Source of the DNA: Myxococcales bacterium
GTDB taxonomy: Bacteria > Myxococcota_A > Polyangia > Haliangiales > Haliangiaceae
Assembly: GCA_016717005.1 (NCBI GenBank)
Contig: JADJUF010000037.1
Location: 124,001 to 188,000 of the forward strand
Reading direction: 5' to 3'
Length of the DNA: 64,000 nt
Shown here: in pieces, positions 52,560 through 61,263 of the stretch
Position numbering within the stretch: position 1 is the stretch's first letter
How the letters are laid out: every line of letters begins with the position of its first letter
The notes under the pieces: generated by a model
What the model saw: the letters and a program-made list of their open reading frames with translations, nothing else
Told to the model about the DNA's origin: nothing
Databases searched by the model: none
Made by a program: the position numbers and the translations under genes

Positions 52560-53186
52560 ATGAAGCTCACGCTCGCCACGCTCGCCACCGCGCTGCTCGC
52601 GTTCACCAGCCCGGCCTTGGCCGACGAGCCCGGGCCGATCGACGTCACCCAGCTCGACGCGGCCAAGCCGTTGCCGACAGGCGTCAAGGCCAAGGGCCAG
52701 GCCGTCGAGCAGGTCTGGAGCTGGACCGACGGCGACACGGCCACCGCCGGCCTGGCGGTGTTCTCGTCGACGGACACCGTCAAGGTCGGCCGCGTCGTCG
52801 CGCGCAAGCTGTTCGTCCAGTACTACCGGGGCAAGGCCGGCAAGCTCAAGCTGGTGCGGCTGGTCAACGACGGCGTGCCGACCTGCGCGTACGACGTGGT
52901 CGCGCAGTTCGTCCCGGGCTCGGTGTCGGTCACCGACGAGGACGCCGACGGGGTGTCCGAGCTGACGTTCGCCTACGACGTCACCTGCACCAGCGACGTG
53001 AGCCCGTCGACGCGCAAGCTGCTGGTGCTCGAGGGTCCGGCCAAGCACGCGCTGCGCGGCAACTCGCGCATCGACGCCGGCGGCGGCGATCTGGTCGGTG
53101 GCGACTACAAGGCCGACCCGTTCAAGAAGGCGCCGGCGCTCAAGGCCCTGGCCGAGGCGCGCTGGCAGAAGCTGCTCGGGACCTGA
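52560..53186 (+). CDS. Secreted protein of unknown function
   Basis: A 208-residue protein with signal peptide MKLTLATLATALLAFTSPAL cut after ALA. The mature chain is beta-rich, with VWSWTDGDTATAGLAVFSST and later TDEDADGVSELTFAYDVTCT, the latter like a D-x-D-x-D-G calcium-binding loop. It has a Cys pair (PTCAYD, VTCTSD). A resemblance to the M949-type surface protein family is possible. The start follows a GC-rich leader shared with the divergent DUF5131 gene. Confidence 0.7.
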   Translation: MKLTLATLATALLAFTSPALADEPGPIDVTQLDAAKPLPTGVKAKGQAVEQVWSWTDGDTATAGLAVFSSTDTVKVGRVVARKLFVQYYRGKAGKLKLVRLVNDGVPTCAYDVVAQFVPGSVSVTDEDADGVSELTFAYDVTCTSDVSPSTRKLLVLEGPAKHALRGNSRIDAGGGDLVGGDYKADPFKKAPALKALAEARWQKLLGT

Positions 53187-53321
53187 GGCGGCTCAGTCGC
53201 GCGGGGCGATGAGGCGCAGGACCGGTCCGGCGCGCGCGCGTCAGTGACCACGCGAGACGCCCGACGCGCGGACCTGCGCTCGACCGAGGCGGCGCCCCGC
53301 GCTGACGCGAGCAGGGCGCGG

Positions 53322-53912
53322 TCATAGCCGCCAGCCCACGTGCACCGCCGCGAAGGCGACGGCCGGGAACACCTGGTAGGTCTCCCCGGCGAGCTCGCGC
53401 TCGCCCGCGAGGGCGGCGGTCGCGCCGACGCCCGCCCACGGCACGACGTAGAGGCCGCGCCGGGTCGGGAACCACAGGTAGCCGACCCGCGCCATCACCA
53501 GCCCGGCGGTGTAGACGCGCGTGTCCGCGGGCGCCTCGTCCCGGGTCAGCGCCAGGCGCTGGACCGCGAGCTGCGCGCCGACGAACGTCCCGGCGGCGTC
53601 GCCGTCGAGGTCGCGATCGACGAACAGGCCGTAGCCGGCGCGGATCCGCTGGTGCCAGCCCTCGCCGTGGTTCGCGGGGGCAGCGCCGACCAGCGCGTCG
53701 GGCAGGTCCATGGCGTAGGTCCCGACGCCGACGGTCCAGCCCGGGGCGGCCCGCGGCGCGAGCCGGACGTGCAGCGCGTAGCCGGCGAAGGCGAAGGTGG
53801 CGGGATCGGTCTCGATCAGGACCCGGGCCGGCGGCTCGGCCTGGGCCGCGGGCGCGGACGCGAGCACGACGGAGATGACGACCTGGGCGACGCGGCGGTG
53901 GTGGTGGTTCAT
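53322..53912 (-). CDS. Exported beta-barrel-like protein
   Basis: A 196-residue protein with signal MNHHHRRVAQVVISVVLASA, cut after AQA. The mature chain alternates hydrophobic and polar residues, with aromatic ends (LHVRLAPRAAPGWTVGVGTY, IRAGYGLFVDRD, RVGYLWFPTRRGLYVVPWAG) and finishes VHVGWRL with a terminal Leu. These suggest a small outer-membrane barrel. It is divergent from a LysR gene at 69 bp and likely its target. Confidence 0.7.
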   Translation of the reverse strand: MNHHHRRVAQVVISVVLASAPAAQAEPPARVLIETDPATFAFAGYALHVRLAPRAAPGWTVGVGTYAMDLPDALVGAAPANHGEGWHQRIRAGYGLFVDRDLDGDAAGTFVGAQLAVQRLALTRDEAPADTRVYTAGLVMARVGYLWFPTRRGLYVVPWAGVGATAALAGERELAGETYQVFPAVAFAAVHVGWRL

Positions 53913-53938
53913 GGCCGCAGCCTGCGGCCGCGGCCTGA

Positions 53939-53983
53939 ATCAGTCGAACTGTTGCTTCTTATGCGATGATTAGCACTACTGAT
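53939..53983. promoter_or_regulatory. Inverted repeats in the LysR divergent promoter
   Basis: ATCAGT (53939-53944) is matched by ACTGAT (53978-53983), and CAGT-CGA-ACTG (53941-53951) is a perfect palindrome. The region is AT-richer than its surroundings and lies between divergent genes, the usual place for LysR boxes. The right arm touches the LysR ATG. Confidence 0.5.
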
Positions 53984-54902
53984 GGACGCGACCCTGCGCG
54001 GCATGAACCTCAACCTGCTGGTCGCGCTCGACGCGCTGCTGGCCGAGCGCAGCGTGACCCGCGCCGCGCGCCGCACCGGCGTCACGCAGTCGGCGATGAG
54101 CCAGTCGCTGGCCGCGCTGCGGGCGATGCTGGGCGACCCGGTGCTGGTCCGCACGCCGACCGGCATGCAGCTCACGACCCGCGCCGAGGCGCTCGGCCCG
54201 CCGCTGCGGCGATGTCTCGACGAGCTGGGGCGGGTGCTGGCCGGCGGCGGCGAGTTCGACCCGGCCCAGGAGCGCGGGACGGTCCGGATCGCCACCGGCG
54301 AGCACCTGGCGGCCCTGCTGGCGGCGCCCCTGTTGACCAGGCTCGCCGCGTGCGCGCCGGACGCCGACCTGCGCATCGACACGCTCGACGCGCGCCGCAC
54401 GACCGAGCTGCTGGACGGCGGCGTCGACCTGGTCATCGGCCCGCCGGTCGCGTCGACGGCGGTGGGGTCGCGGCCGCTGTTCGAGGATCGCTTCGTGTGC
54501 GTGCTGCGGCGCGCGGACGTCCCGACGTCGGCCCGCGCGCAGCTCCCGCTCCGCGACTACCTGCGCCGGGGACACGTCCTCATCAGCCCCAGCGGCCAGG
54601 GGAGCTCGGTCGTCGATCGCGCGCTCGCCGACCGCGGCCACGAGCGACGGATCGTCGCCCGGGTCGGGTCGTTCATGCTCGCGCCGCAGCTGGTCGCGCA
54701 GACTGGGCTGATCCTCACCGCCCCGCGGGCGTGCGTGGCCGCGGCCAGCGCGACCTTGCCCCTGGCGGCGTTGCGGGCGCCGGTGCCGCTGCCGCCGCTC
54801 GCGATCGCGTGCCACTGGGACCTCCGGCGCGGGGCCGACCCGCGCGTCCAGTGGCTACGGGGGCTGGTCGAGGACGCGGTGCGCGCGGTCGGGCTCAGCT
54901 GA
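53982..54902 (+). CDS. LysR-family transcriptional regulator (NodD/NahR subgroup)
   Basis: A 306-residue regulator. N-terminus MDATLRGMNLNLLVALDALL, then AERSVTRAARRTGVTQSAMS, the NodD-type HTH (LNLLVALDALL). The effector domain has GTVRIATGEHLAALLAAPLL, LLDGGVDLVIGPPVASTAVG and FEDRFVCVLRRADVP. The ATG at 53982 gives the seven residues before LNLL expected of the subgroup; 54003 is an alternative. The divergent barrel gene is the likely target. Confidence 0.9.
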   Translation: MDATLRGMNLNLLVALDALLAERSVTRAARRTGVTQSAMSQSLAALRAMLGDPVLVRTPTGMQLTTRAEALGPPLRRCLDELGRVLAGGGEFDPAQERGTVRIATGEHLAALLAAPLLTRLAACAPDADLRIDTLDARRTTELLDGGVDLVIGPPVASTAVGSRPLFEDRFVCVLRRADVPTSARAQLPLRDYLRRGHVLISPSGQGSSVVDRALADRGHERRIVARVGSFMLAPQLVAQTGLILTAPRACVAAASATLPLAALRAPVPLPPLAIACHWDLRRGADPRVQWLRGLVEDAVRAVGLS

Positions 54903-54976
54903 CGCGGGCGCGCCTCGACGGCGCCGGCAGGTCGGCCGCAGGCATCCGTCCGAGGTCCGCGGCGGTCGAAGCGAGG

Positions 54977-55516
54977 ATGACGCCGCGCTGGTTCCTGACG
55001 CACCTGCCCCGCGCGCTCGTGAGCTGCGCGCTGATCGCGGCGTGCTCCTCGAGCGATCCCGGCACGGTGGCCGACGTCGACGGGGGCAGGGACGCGGCCG
55101 CGACCGACTGCGCGGCCGCGCTGGTCACGCTCCAGACCGCGCAGGACCCGACGTGCGCCGGCGGCAACGAGCACCGCTGGCCGGTCGGCCTGGCGCCCGG
55201 CGCGTGTCACGGCTGGCGGTCGACCGACACCTCGGGGCGGGTGCACGAGAACTCGGCCAGCGCGATCGGCTGCAACGCCGACGGTTCGTTCCAGTTCACC
55301 CAGTACGCGGGCAACCTCACCTGCGCCGGCAGCGGCGTGACCAAGCGGTACGCGGCCGACGCGTGCACGCAGGACACGCCGCCCAACCTGTACACGGTCG
55401 CCGTCGACCTCACCTGCTGCACCGACCCCACGAGCCCGGCGTGCGCGGTCGGCGTGCCGTCGGCGACGGTGCCCGGCACGACGATCTACCTCGACGGACT
55501 GGCCTGCCCGGGCTGA
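54977..55516 (+). CDS. Lipoprotein of unknown function
   Basis: A 179-residue exported protein. Signal MTPRWFLTHLPRALVSCALI with lipobox IAAC. The mature chain holds about nine Cys (TDCAAALV, PTCAGG, GACHGW, IGCNAD, LTCAGS, DACTQD, LTCCTD, PACAVG, LACPG) and stretches like HRWPVGLAPGACHGWRSTD and FQFTQYAGNLTC, suggesting a compact disulfide-rich fold. It ends GTTIYLDGLACPG, and this end is repeated after the stop. Follows the LysR gene on the same strand with a 74-bp gap. Confidence 0.75.
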   Translation: MTPRWFLTHLPRALVSCALIAACSSSDPGTVADVDGGRDAAATDCAAALVTLQTAQDPTCAGGNEHRWPVGLAPGACHGWRSTDTSGRVHENSASAIGCNADGSFQFTQYAGNLTCAGSGVTKRYAADACTQDTPPNLYTVAVDLTCCTDPTSPACAVGVPSATVPGTTIYLDGLACPG

Positions 55517-55605
55517 CCGAGGCGATCGACCTCGACGGCCGCCGGCCAGGCCGCACCACGACGATCTACCTCGACGGGCGGGCCTGCCAGGGCTGACCGG
55601 GGCGA
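55478..55605. repeat. Duplicated 3' end of the preceding lipoprotein gene
   Basis: Bases 55558-55605 copy 55478-55525 with 4 differences in 48 and an offset of 80 bp. The copy reads TTIYLDGRACQG-stop, against TTIYLDGLACPG-stop in the gene. A third, shorter piece (CGACCTCGACGG) lies between them at about 55526-55540. Confidence 0.85.
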
Positions 55606-55627
55606 CCCGCGCCGGCGCCGCCGATGA

Positions 55628-57415
55628 TCACGACGGCTCGTCGCCCTGCGCGTCCGCGGGCGGCGAGTAGCGGCGGACGATGCCGGCGAGCTGGGCCTCG
55701 TCGAGCCGCGGCCGCGGCGGCAGCTCGCGCGGCAGCGCCTGGGTGTCGAGGTGCAGCGTCCGGGTCGGGAACGCGAACGACACGCCCAGCTCCTCGGCCA
55801 GCTGCAGGATCTCGAGGTTCAGGTCGGTCCGGATCTTCAGCTCGGCCTTCCAGTCGGGCGCGTCCATGAAGCAGTAGACCATCACGTTGAGCCCCGAGTC
55901 GCCGTAGTTGTTGAACTCGACGATCGCGTAGTCGCGGCGCATGCCGTCGAGGCGCGCGATGATCCCGCGCACGCCGGCGCAGAACGCCGCCATCTTCACG
56001 CGCGGCGTGTCGTAGGTCAGCCCGAGGTTGGCGACGTAGCGGCGCCAGCGCCGCGCGCCGTAGTTGTCGATCGACGTGTCGGTCATCTTGGCGTTGGGCA
56101 TCGTGACCAGCGAGTTGTAGAAGGTGCGGATACGCGTGGTCCGGAAGCCGACCTCCTCGATCGTGCCCTCGACGCCGTCGATCACCACCCAGTCGCCGAT
56201 CTGGAACGGCTTGTCGATGAAGACCACCAGCGAGCCGAAGAAGTTGGCGACGGTGTCCTTGGCCGCGAGGGCGAAGGCCAGGCCGCCGAGCCCGAGGCCG
56301 GCCAGGAGCGAGCCGACGTCGACGTCGAGGTTCTGGAGCAGGAAGATCGTGCCGACGACCGCGATGAAGACCTTGAGCGTCTTGCGCAGCAGCGGCACCA
56401 GCTGATCGTCGAGCTTGCTGTCGGTGCCCTCGGCCTTGACCTCGAGCCAGTCGGTGAGCACGTCGACCAGCCGGTACGCGAGCCAGGCGGCCGAGTAGGC
56501 CGCCAGGGCGACGGTCGCGAGCCGGGCCACCTGGCTGACCCGGACCGACAGCTGCAACCACGGCCCCACCGTCGAGAACACGGCGGCCATCACCAGGCCG
56601 CCGATCGGCCGGGCGATCCGGTTGAGGGCCTTGTCGATCCACCGCAGCGCCAAGCGTCCGACGGCGCGGCGGACGTAGGTGCCGATCACGAAGACCACCA
56701 GCTTCTGCAGCGCCAGCGCGAGCAGGATCACCAGCAGCAGGCCGAACAGCTGCCACACCTCGATCCCGAGGAGGCGCGTGTGGAACCAATCGGGCAGCGC
56801 CGCGAGCAGCCGCTCGACGGTCGGCGGCACGGTCTCGTCGTGGAGCGCCGGGATGGCCTTGATCGTGGCGGCCGAGAACTGCCAGCGGGCCCCGACCTTG
56901 ACCAGCTCGACGACCTCGAGATCGGGCAGCCGCCAGCGATGGATGCCCGTGGGCGCGGTGTAGTCGGGATCGGTCGGGATCGCGTCGACGTCGACGTAGA
57001 GGCCGCGGGCGTCGAGCGTGCGCTTGAGCTGCTCGGCGCGCGTGGCGAGCACCGCCGGCGCCAGCGTGCTCTGGTCGAAGCACGCGGCCGCGCGCACCGG
57101 ATCGACCCGACCCTCGCGGTCCTGGATCCAGTACAGGAGCTGCAGCATCGCCGCGCGCGGCGTGTGGCAGGTGCCGCCCACCTGCGCCTCGATCGATTCG
57201 GGAGCGGCCGGCTGAGCCGCGACCGCGGGTTGGGCCGCGACCGCGGGTTGGACCGCGACCACCGCGGCCGCAGCCGTCGCCGGGTCCGCGGGCGGATCGG
57301 CGGCCGGGCCGGAGGGAGGATCGGCCGCCGGGCCGGAGGTCGGGTCGGAGGGCCCCGCGATGACCGAAGCAGGCACGATCAGCGCGAGCGCCAGGATGAT
57401 GATCCAGCGTCGCAT
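55628..57415 (-). CDS. MscS-family mechanosensitive channel
   Basis: A 595-residue inner-membrane channel that releases solutes on osmotic downshock. Signal-like N-terminus MRRWIIILALALIVPASVIA, then a Pro/Ala linker (with two GPAADPP units), a periplasmic region with a Cys pair, four or five helices, and the conserved pore helix AGLGLGGLAFALAAKDTVAN. The beta domain follows (FQIGDWVVIDGVEGTIEEVG, TFYNSLVTMPNAKM) and the cytoplasmic cage (FAFPTRTLHLD). The extra N-terminal region makes it longer than E. coli MscS, as in many YnaI/MscM-like channels. Confidence 0.92.
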   Translation of the reverse strand: MRRWIIILALALIVPASVIAGPSDPTSGPAADPPSGPAADPPADPATAAAAVVAVQPAVAAQPAVAAQPAAPESIEAQVGGTCHTPRAAMLQLLYWIQDREGRVDPVRAAACFDQSTLAPAVLATRAEQLKRTLDARGLYVDVDAIPTDPDYTAPTGIHRWRLPDLEVVELVKVGARWQFSAATIKAIPALHDETVPPTVERLLAALPDWFHTRLLGIEVWQLFGLLLVILLALALQKLVVFVIGTYVRRAVGRLALRWIDKALNRIARPIGGLVMAAVFSTVGPWLQLSVRVSQVARLATVALAAYSAAWLAYRLVDVLTDWLEVKAEGTDSKLDDQLVPLLRKTLKVFIAVVGTIFLLQNLDVDVGSLLAGLGLGGLAFALAAKDTVANFFGSLVVFIDKPFQIGDWVVIDGVEGTIEEVGFRTTRIRTFYNSLVTMPNAKMTDTSIDNYGARRWRRYVANLGLTYDTPRVKMAAFCAGVRGIIARLDGMRRDYAIVEFNNYGDSGLNVMVYCFMDAPDWKAELKIRTDLNLEILQLAEELGVSFAFPTRTLHLDTQALPRELPPRPRLDEAQLAGIVRRYSPPADAQGDEPS

Positions 57416-57420
57416 GGCCG

Positions 57421-57805
57421 CACGGTAGCGACCGAGGCCACGAAACTCAACCCGCGGGGGCCAGAGGTGGCCGGCGATCGTCGACGATCGTGGCCGTCGG
57501 CTGCGGCAAGGCGACGTCATCGCCGTCGCGGCGGTGGCACCTCGACGAGGTCACGTCCACCGCGGCGGCCCCACCGACGAGCCGCCGGCGGTGGCACCAG
57601 ACGAGGTCCGTCCACGCGGCGGCACCCGACGAGCCGCCGGCGGCGCCCCACCGACGAGCCGCCGGCGGTGGCACCACGACGAGGTCACGTCCATCGCGGC
57701 GGCGGCACCCCCGACGAGCCGCCGGCGGCGGCCCCACCGATGAGGTCACGACCATCGCGGCGGCGGCACCACCATCGTGGGCGGCCGCGCGCCGAGCGCG
57801 TCGCG
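57421..57805. repeat. Gene-free stretch with an imperfect tandem array
   Basis: The space between the MscS and M13 genes holds no gene. From about 57535 to 57775 the motif GACGAGCCGCCGGCGG recurs four times, mixed with copies of GGTGGCACC and GACGAGGTCACG, at spacings of 24 to 60 bp. Open frames inside only echo the repeat. Its position, just downstream of the M13 gene, is like the other 3'-side repeats here, but I could not match a unit to the gene's own end. Confidence 0.7.
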
Positions 57806-59893
57806 CTACCAGATCCGGACGCGCGCGTCGGGCGCGAGGAACAGCGCGTCGGTGGCGGCCGGCTTGTACGCCTCGTACCAGGCGTCGAGGTTGCGCACCA
57901 CCGACGTCCGGAACTCGGACGGGCTGTGGGGATCGGTGACCAGCCGGTTGGCCAGCTCCTGGTCGCGGTACAGGCGCCGCCACACCTGGGCCCAGCCCAG
58001 GAAGAAGCGCTGATCGCCGGTCAGGCCGTCGAGCACCGGCGCCGGCTTGCCGCCGAGCGCGAGCTGGTACGCGCTGTACGCGACGGTCAGGCCGGCCAGG
58101 TCGGCGATGTTCTCGCCCAGCGTCAGCTCGCCGTTCACGCACTGCGCCGGCTTGCCGTCGACCGCCGCCACCGGACAGTACGTGCCGTACTGCGCGACCA
58201 GCTGGTTGGTCGCGACCTTGAACTTGGCGGTGTCGTCGGCGGTCCACCAGTTGGCCAGCGCGCCCTTGGCGTCGTACTGCGCGCCCTGGTCGTCGAAGCC
58301 GTGGCTGATCTCGTGGCCGATCACCGCGCCGATGCCGCCGTAGTTGACCGCGTCGTCGGCGTTGGCGTCGAAGAACGGCGGCTGCAGGATCGCCGCCGGG
58401 AAGACGATCTCGTTGAGGCCGGGGTTGTAGTAGGCGTTGACGGTCATCGGCGTCATGCCCCACTCGTCGCGGTCGATCGGCTGGCCGAGCCGGGCCAGGC
58501 GCCGGTCGTACTCGAAGGCGCTGGCGCGCTCGTCGTTGCCGACCGGGTCGCCGGCCTTGACCTCGAGCTTGCTGTAGTCGCGCCAGACCTTGGGGTAGCC
58601 GATCTTGGGGTTGTAGGAGGCGAGCTTGGCCTTGGCCTTGGCCTTGGTCTCGGCGCTCATCCAGGTCAGGGCGTCGAGCCGCTGGCCCATCGCGACCAGC
58701 AGGTTCTTGACCAGCTCGTCGGCCCGGGCCTTGGTGGCCGGGGTGAAGTACTTCTCGACGTAGAGCTTGCCGACGGCCTCGCCGAGCGCCCCGGTGACCT
58801 CGTCGACGCCGCGCTTCCAGCGCTCCTTGTTCTCGGGCGTGCCCGACAGGACCTTGCCGTACATCGCGAACCGCGCGTCGACGAACGCCTTGGACAGGCC
58901 CGACGCCGCCCCCGACACCAGGGTGACGGTCAGGTAGTCGCGCCACACCGCGAGCGGCTCGCTGCCGACCAGCTTGGCGATGCCAGCGATCGCCGACGGC
59001 TGGTTGACGTTGATGGCCGGGACGTCGGCCAGGCCGACCGACGCCGCCCACGCCGCCCAGTCGACGCCGGGCGCCAGCTGCTGCAGCTCGGCCAGGGTCA
59101 TCTTGTTGTAGGTCTTCTGGGGATCGCGGTTCTGGACCCGGGTCCAGTGGGTCGCCGCGATCTTCTCCTCGAGCGCGTAGACCGCGGCGGCGCGCTTGGC
59201 CGCGTCCTTGGCGCCGATCAGCGTCAGCAGGGTCTCGAGGTACTGCTTGTAGCCGTCGCGCACCGCCGCGAACTGCGCGGCCTTGGGCTCGTAGAAGTCG
59301 CGATCGGGCAGCCCCAGCCCGCCCTGGGCGAGGCTGGCGATGTAGTGCTCCGGGTCCTTGTCGTCCTGGCCGACGATCGTGGCGAACGGCGCCTTGCGGA
59401 AGTGGCGGGCGTTGTCGCCGAACTCCGCCAGCAGCCCGGCCGCGTCGGTGATCGCGGCGATGCGATCGAGCTGCGGCTGGATCGGCGTGATCCCGGCGGC
59501 CTCGATCGCGGCCTCGTCCATGAAGCTCTGGTAGTAGTCGGCGACCTTCTTGGCCTCGGGGCCGCTCGCGGTCGCCGCGCCCAGGATGATCTCCTTGGTG
59601 CGGGCCTCGCTGCGATCGGCCAGCACCGAGAACATGCCGTAGTTCGACTTGTCGGCGGGGATCGGCGTCTTCTCGAGCCAGGTGCCGTTGGCGTGCTGGT
59701 AGAAGCTGGCGCCGGGCGCGACGTCGGGCTTCATGCCCGCGGTGTCGAAGCCCCAGGCCCCGATCTCGGGCTTGGCGGCGACCGCCGGCGCGGTGACCGG
59801 CGGCGCCTGGTCGGTGGGCTTGGACTTCGACGGCTCGGACTTGGATCCGCAGGCCGCCAGGAACAGGGTCGCGGCGATCAGGTGCTTCGTCAC
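57806..59893 (-). CDS. M13 family (neprilysin-like) zinc metallopeptidase lipoprotein
   Basis: A 695-residue exported peptidase that cuts oligopeptides. GTG start with VTKHLIAATLFLAACGSK, lipobox LAAC; GGAG lies eight bases before. The active site is VIGHEISHGFDDQGAQYD (HExxH zinc ligands), with the third ligand in LGENIADLAGL (ExxxD). Other family stretches: FYQHANGTWLEKTPIPADKS, NAYYNPGLNEIVFPAAILQP (substrate-binding NAYY) and the C-terminal CxxW replaced by VRIW. All catalytic residues are present. The start codon further up is rejected because that sequence is not coding-like. Confidence 0.95.
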   Translation of the reverse strand: MTKHLIAATLFLAACGSKSEPSKSKPTDQAPPVTAPAVAAKPEIGAWGFDTAGMKPDVAPGASFYQHANGTWLEKTPIPADKSNYGMFSVLADRSEARTKEIILGAATASGPEAKKVADYYQSFMDEAAIEAAGITPIQPQLDRIAAITDAAGLLAEFGDNARHFRKAPFATIVGQDDKDPEHYIASLAQGGLGLPDRDFYEPKAAQFAAVRDGYKQYLETLLTLIGAKDAAKRAAAVYALEEKIAATHWTRVQNRDPQKTYNKMTLAELQQLAPGVDWAAWAASVGLADVPAINVNQPSAIAGIAKLVGSEPLAVWRDYLTVTLVSGAASGLSKAFVDARFAMYGKVLSGTPENKERWKRGVDEVTGALGEAVGKLYVEKYFTPATKARADELVKNLLVAMGQRLDALTWMSAETKAKAKAKLASYNPKIGYPKVWRDYSKLEVKAGDPVGNDERASAFEYDRRLARLGQPIDRDEWGMTPMTVNAYYNPGLNEIVFPAAILQPPFFDANADDAVNYGGIGAVIGHEISHGFDDQGAQYDAKGALANWWTADDTAKFKVATNQLVAQYGTYCPVAAVDGKPAQCVNGELTLGENIADLAGLTVAYSAYQLALGGKPAPVLDGLTGDQRFFLGWAQVWRRLYRDQELANRLVTDPHSPSEFRTSVVRNLDAWYEAYKPAATDALFLAPDARVRIW

Positions 59894-60131
59894 AGGGTGC
59901 GCTCCAGGAAGGACGTGGGGACGTTCCGGAGCTACGCGGTTACCGCGTCGGTGCGCCGTTGACAACATGTCCATCGACCGCGCCGGCGTGCGACATCGTC
60001 GCCCGTCCCAGCGATCGTCGCAGCGTCCCGCCCACCGTCGCGGGCGTGACCGGCCGCGTCATGCGCCTTGGTCGCCGCGAAGCCGCGCCGGCCGGTTGCA
60101 TCCGACCGCGGCCGCGTCGCTGGTGCCTGTT

Positions 60132-60256
60132 GCGCGCGCCGGGCGGCCCCGACGTCGGCGCCGCGACACCGAGCCGGCCGGTCGCGTCCGCCCACGGCCG
60201 CGTCGACCGTGCCAGCGTCAGCGCGCGCCGGGCGGCCCCGACGACGGCGCCGCGAT
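60132..60256. repeat. Duplicated 3' end of the following lipoprotein gene
   Basis: Bases 60132-60167 copy 60221-60256 (the last 12 codons of the lipoprotein gene, encoding APSSGPPGAR), offset 89 bp. GCGCGCGCCGGGCGGCCCCG is shared exactly. Unlike the other loci, the copy has lost the stop codon. Flanking sequence (GGCCGCGTCG) also repeats, so the unit is about 89 bp. The rest of the 324-bp gap (59894-60217) holds no gene. Confidence 0.75.
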
Positions 60257-61090
60257 CGCCGCGGGCGGCGCGTCGCGCGCGCCCAGGGGCAGCGTCAAGG
60301 TCAGCGCCAGGCTCGGCCCGTAGTCGACCGGCTGGCCCTGGACCACCTGGTACACGGTCGCGCCGGCGCGCACGCCGTGGCCGAGCCCGATGTCGGCGCC
60401 GGCCGAGAGCACGGTGTTGAACGTGCCGGCCTCGACCTCGTCGGTGGTGTCGAGCCCGACCTCGATGCCCTTCTGCTCGATCGTCGGGTGCGTGCGGAAC
60501 GTCAGCCCACCCCACACGTTGATGTCGCCCTTCGAGTAGGTCGGCACGACGCCGAGGGCCACCTGCCCGACCGTCGAGGTGCCGTGCTCGACGGACGACC
60601 ACGGGACGCCGGCGCAGTTGTCGATGCAGGTCGAGTACTCGACGTAGGGCACGGTCCACGCCATCAGCTCGGCGTCGATGCCGACGTGCCAGTGCGGGTC
60701 GCCGGTCGGCACCATGCCGTTGATCACCAGGCCCCAGCCGTGGACGTCGCCGCCGTCGACCGGGGGCTGGTTGGGCTTGGCGGCCTCGGCGGTGGCCGCG
60801 AACCCGTCGGCGGCGATCAGCCCGATCGCGGCGTGGCGCCCGAGCCGCACGCGCATCGCGCCCTCGGCCTGGGTGCCCGGCACCTCGACCGCGGCGGCGG
60901 CGTCGGTCGAGCCGAGCGAGGCGTCGGCGACGCTCGACAGCCCGACCGCGAGCTCGCCTGGGGTCTCCATCGGCGCGCCGCTGCGCAGGGCCGGCGTCAT
61001 GTGCGGCACCAGCGCGGCCCGGTTGACCCGCTGGACCGAGCAGCCGGCGCCGAGGGTCGCGACCGCCAGCATCAACATCGCGTGCTTCAT
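60218..61090 (-). CDS. Lipoprotein, possible outer-membrane beta protein
   Basis: A 290-residue exported protein: MKHAMLMLAVATLGAGCSVQ with lipobox GAGC. The chain is beta-rich and Gly/Asp-rich, with AAIGLIAADGFAATAEAA, WHVGIDAELMAWTVPYVEYS, a Cys pair in STCIDNCAG, VGQVALGVVPTYSKGDINVW, and near the end AGADIGLGHGVRAGATVYQV and PSLALTLTLPLG, like strands of an outer-membrane barrel. The Ala/Pro-rich tail (APPAAIAAPSSGPPGAR) is the part duplicated after the stop. Function unknown. Confidence 0.75.
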   Translation of the reverse strand: MKHAMLMLAVATLGAGCSVQRVNRAALVPHMTPALRSGAPMETPGELAVGLSSVADASLGSTDAAAAVEVPGTQAEGAMRVRLGRHAAIGLIAADGFAATAEAAKPNQPPVDGGDVHGWGLVINGMVPTGDPHWHVGIDAELMAWTVPYVEYSTCIDNCAGVPWSSVEHGTSTVGQVALGVVPTYSKGDINVWGGLTFRTHPTIEQKGIEVGLDTTDEVEAGTFNTVLSAGADIGLGHGVRAGATVYQVVQGQPVDYGPSLALTLTLPLGARDAPPAAIAAPSSGPPGAR

Positions 61091-61263
61091 GTCCGGAGCC
61101 TCAGCAACCCGCGGACCACGCGGCCCGACCGCGCCGATCCGCGGGCTTGGGGCCGTCCGGACGACGCCGCGCCGGTGAACCGGGGCGCGGCTGTCGTGAT
61201 CTCGTCGCGACCTGGGCGATCCTCACCACCGCGGGGGTCCCGGCGCGGGCGTAGACTGACGCG

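Noticed and set aside
52356..53048. N-terminal extension of the DUF5131 protein by 231 codons
   Set aside because: The family begins at the short stretch before IEWTDATWNP. The upstream frame is antisense to the secreted-protein gene at 52560 and has no family match.
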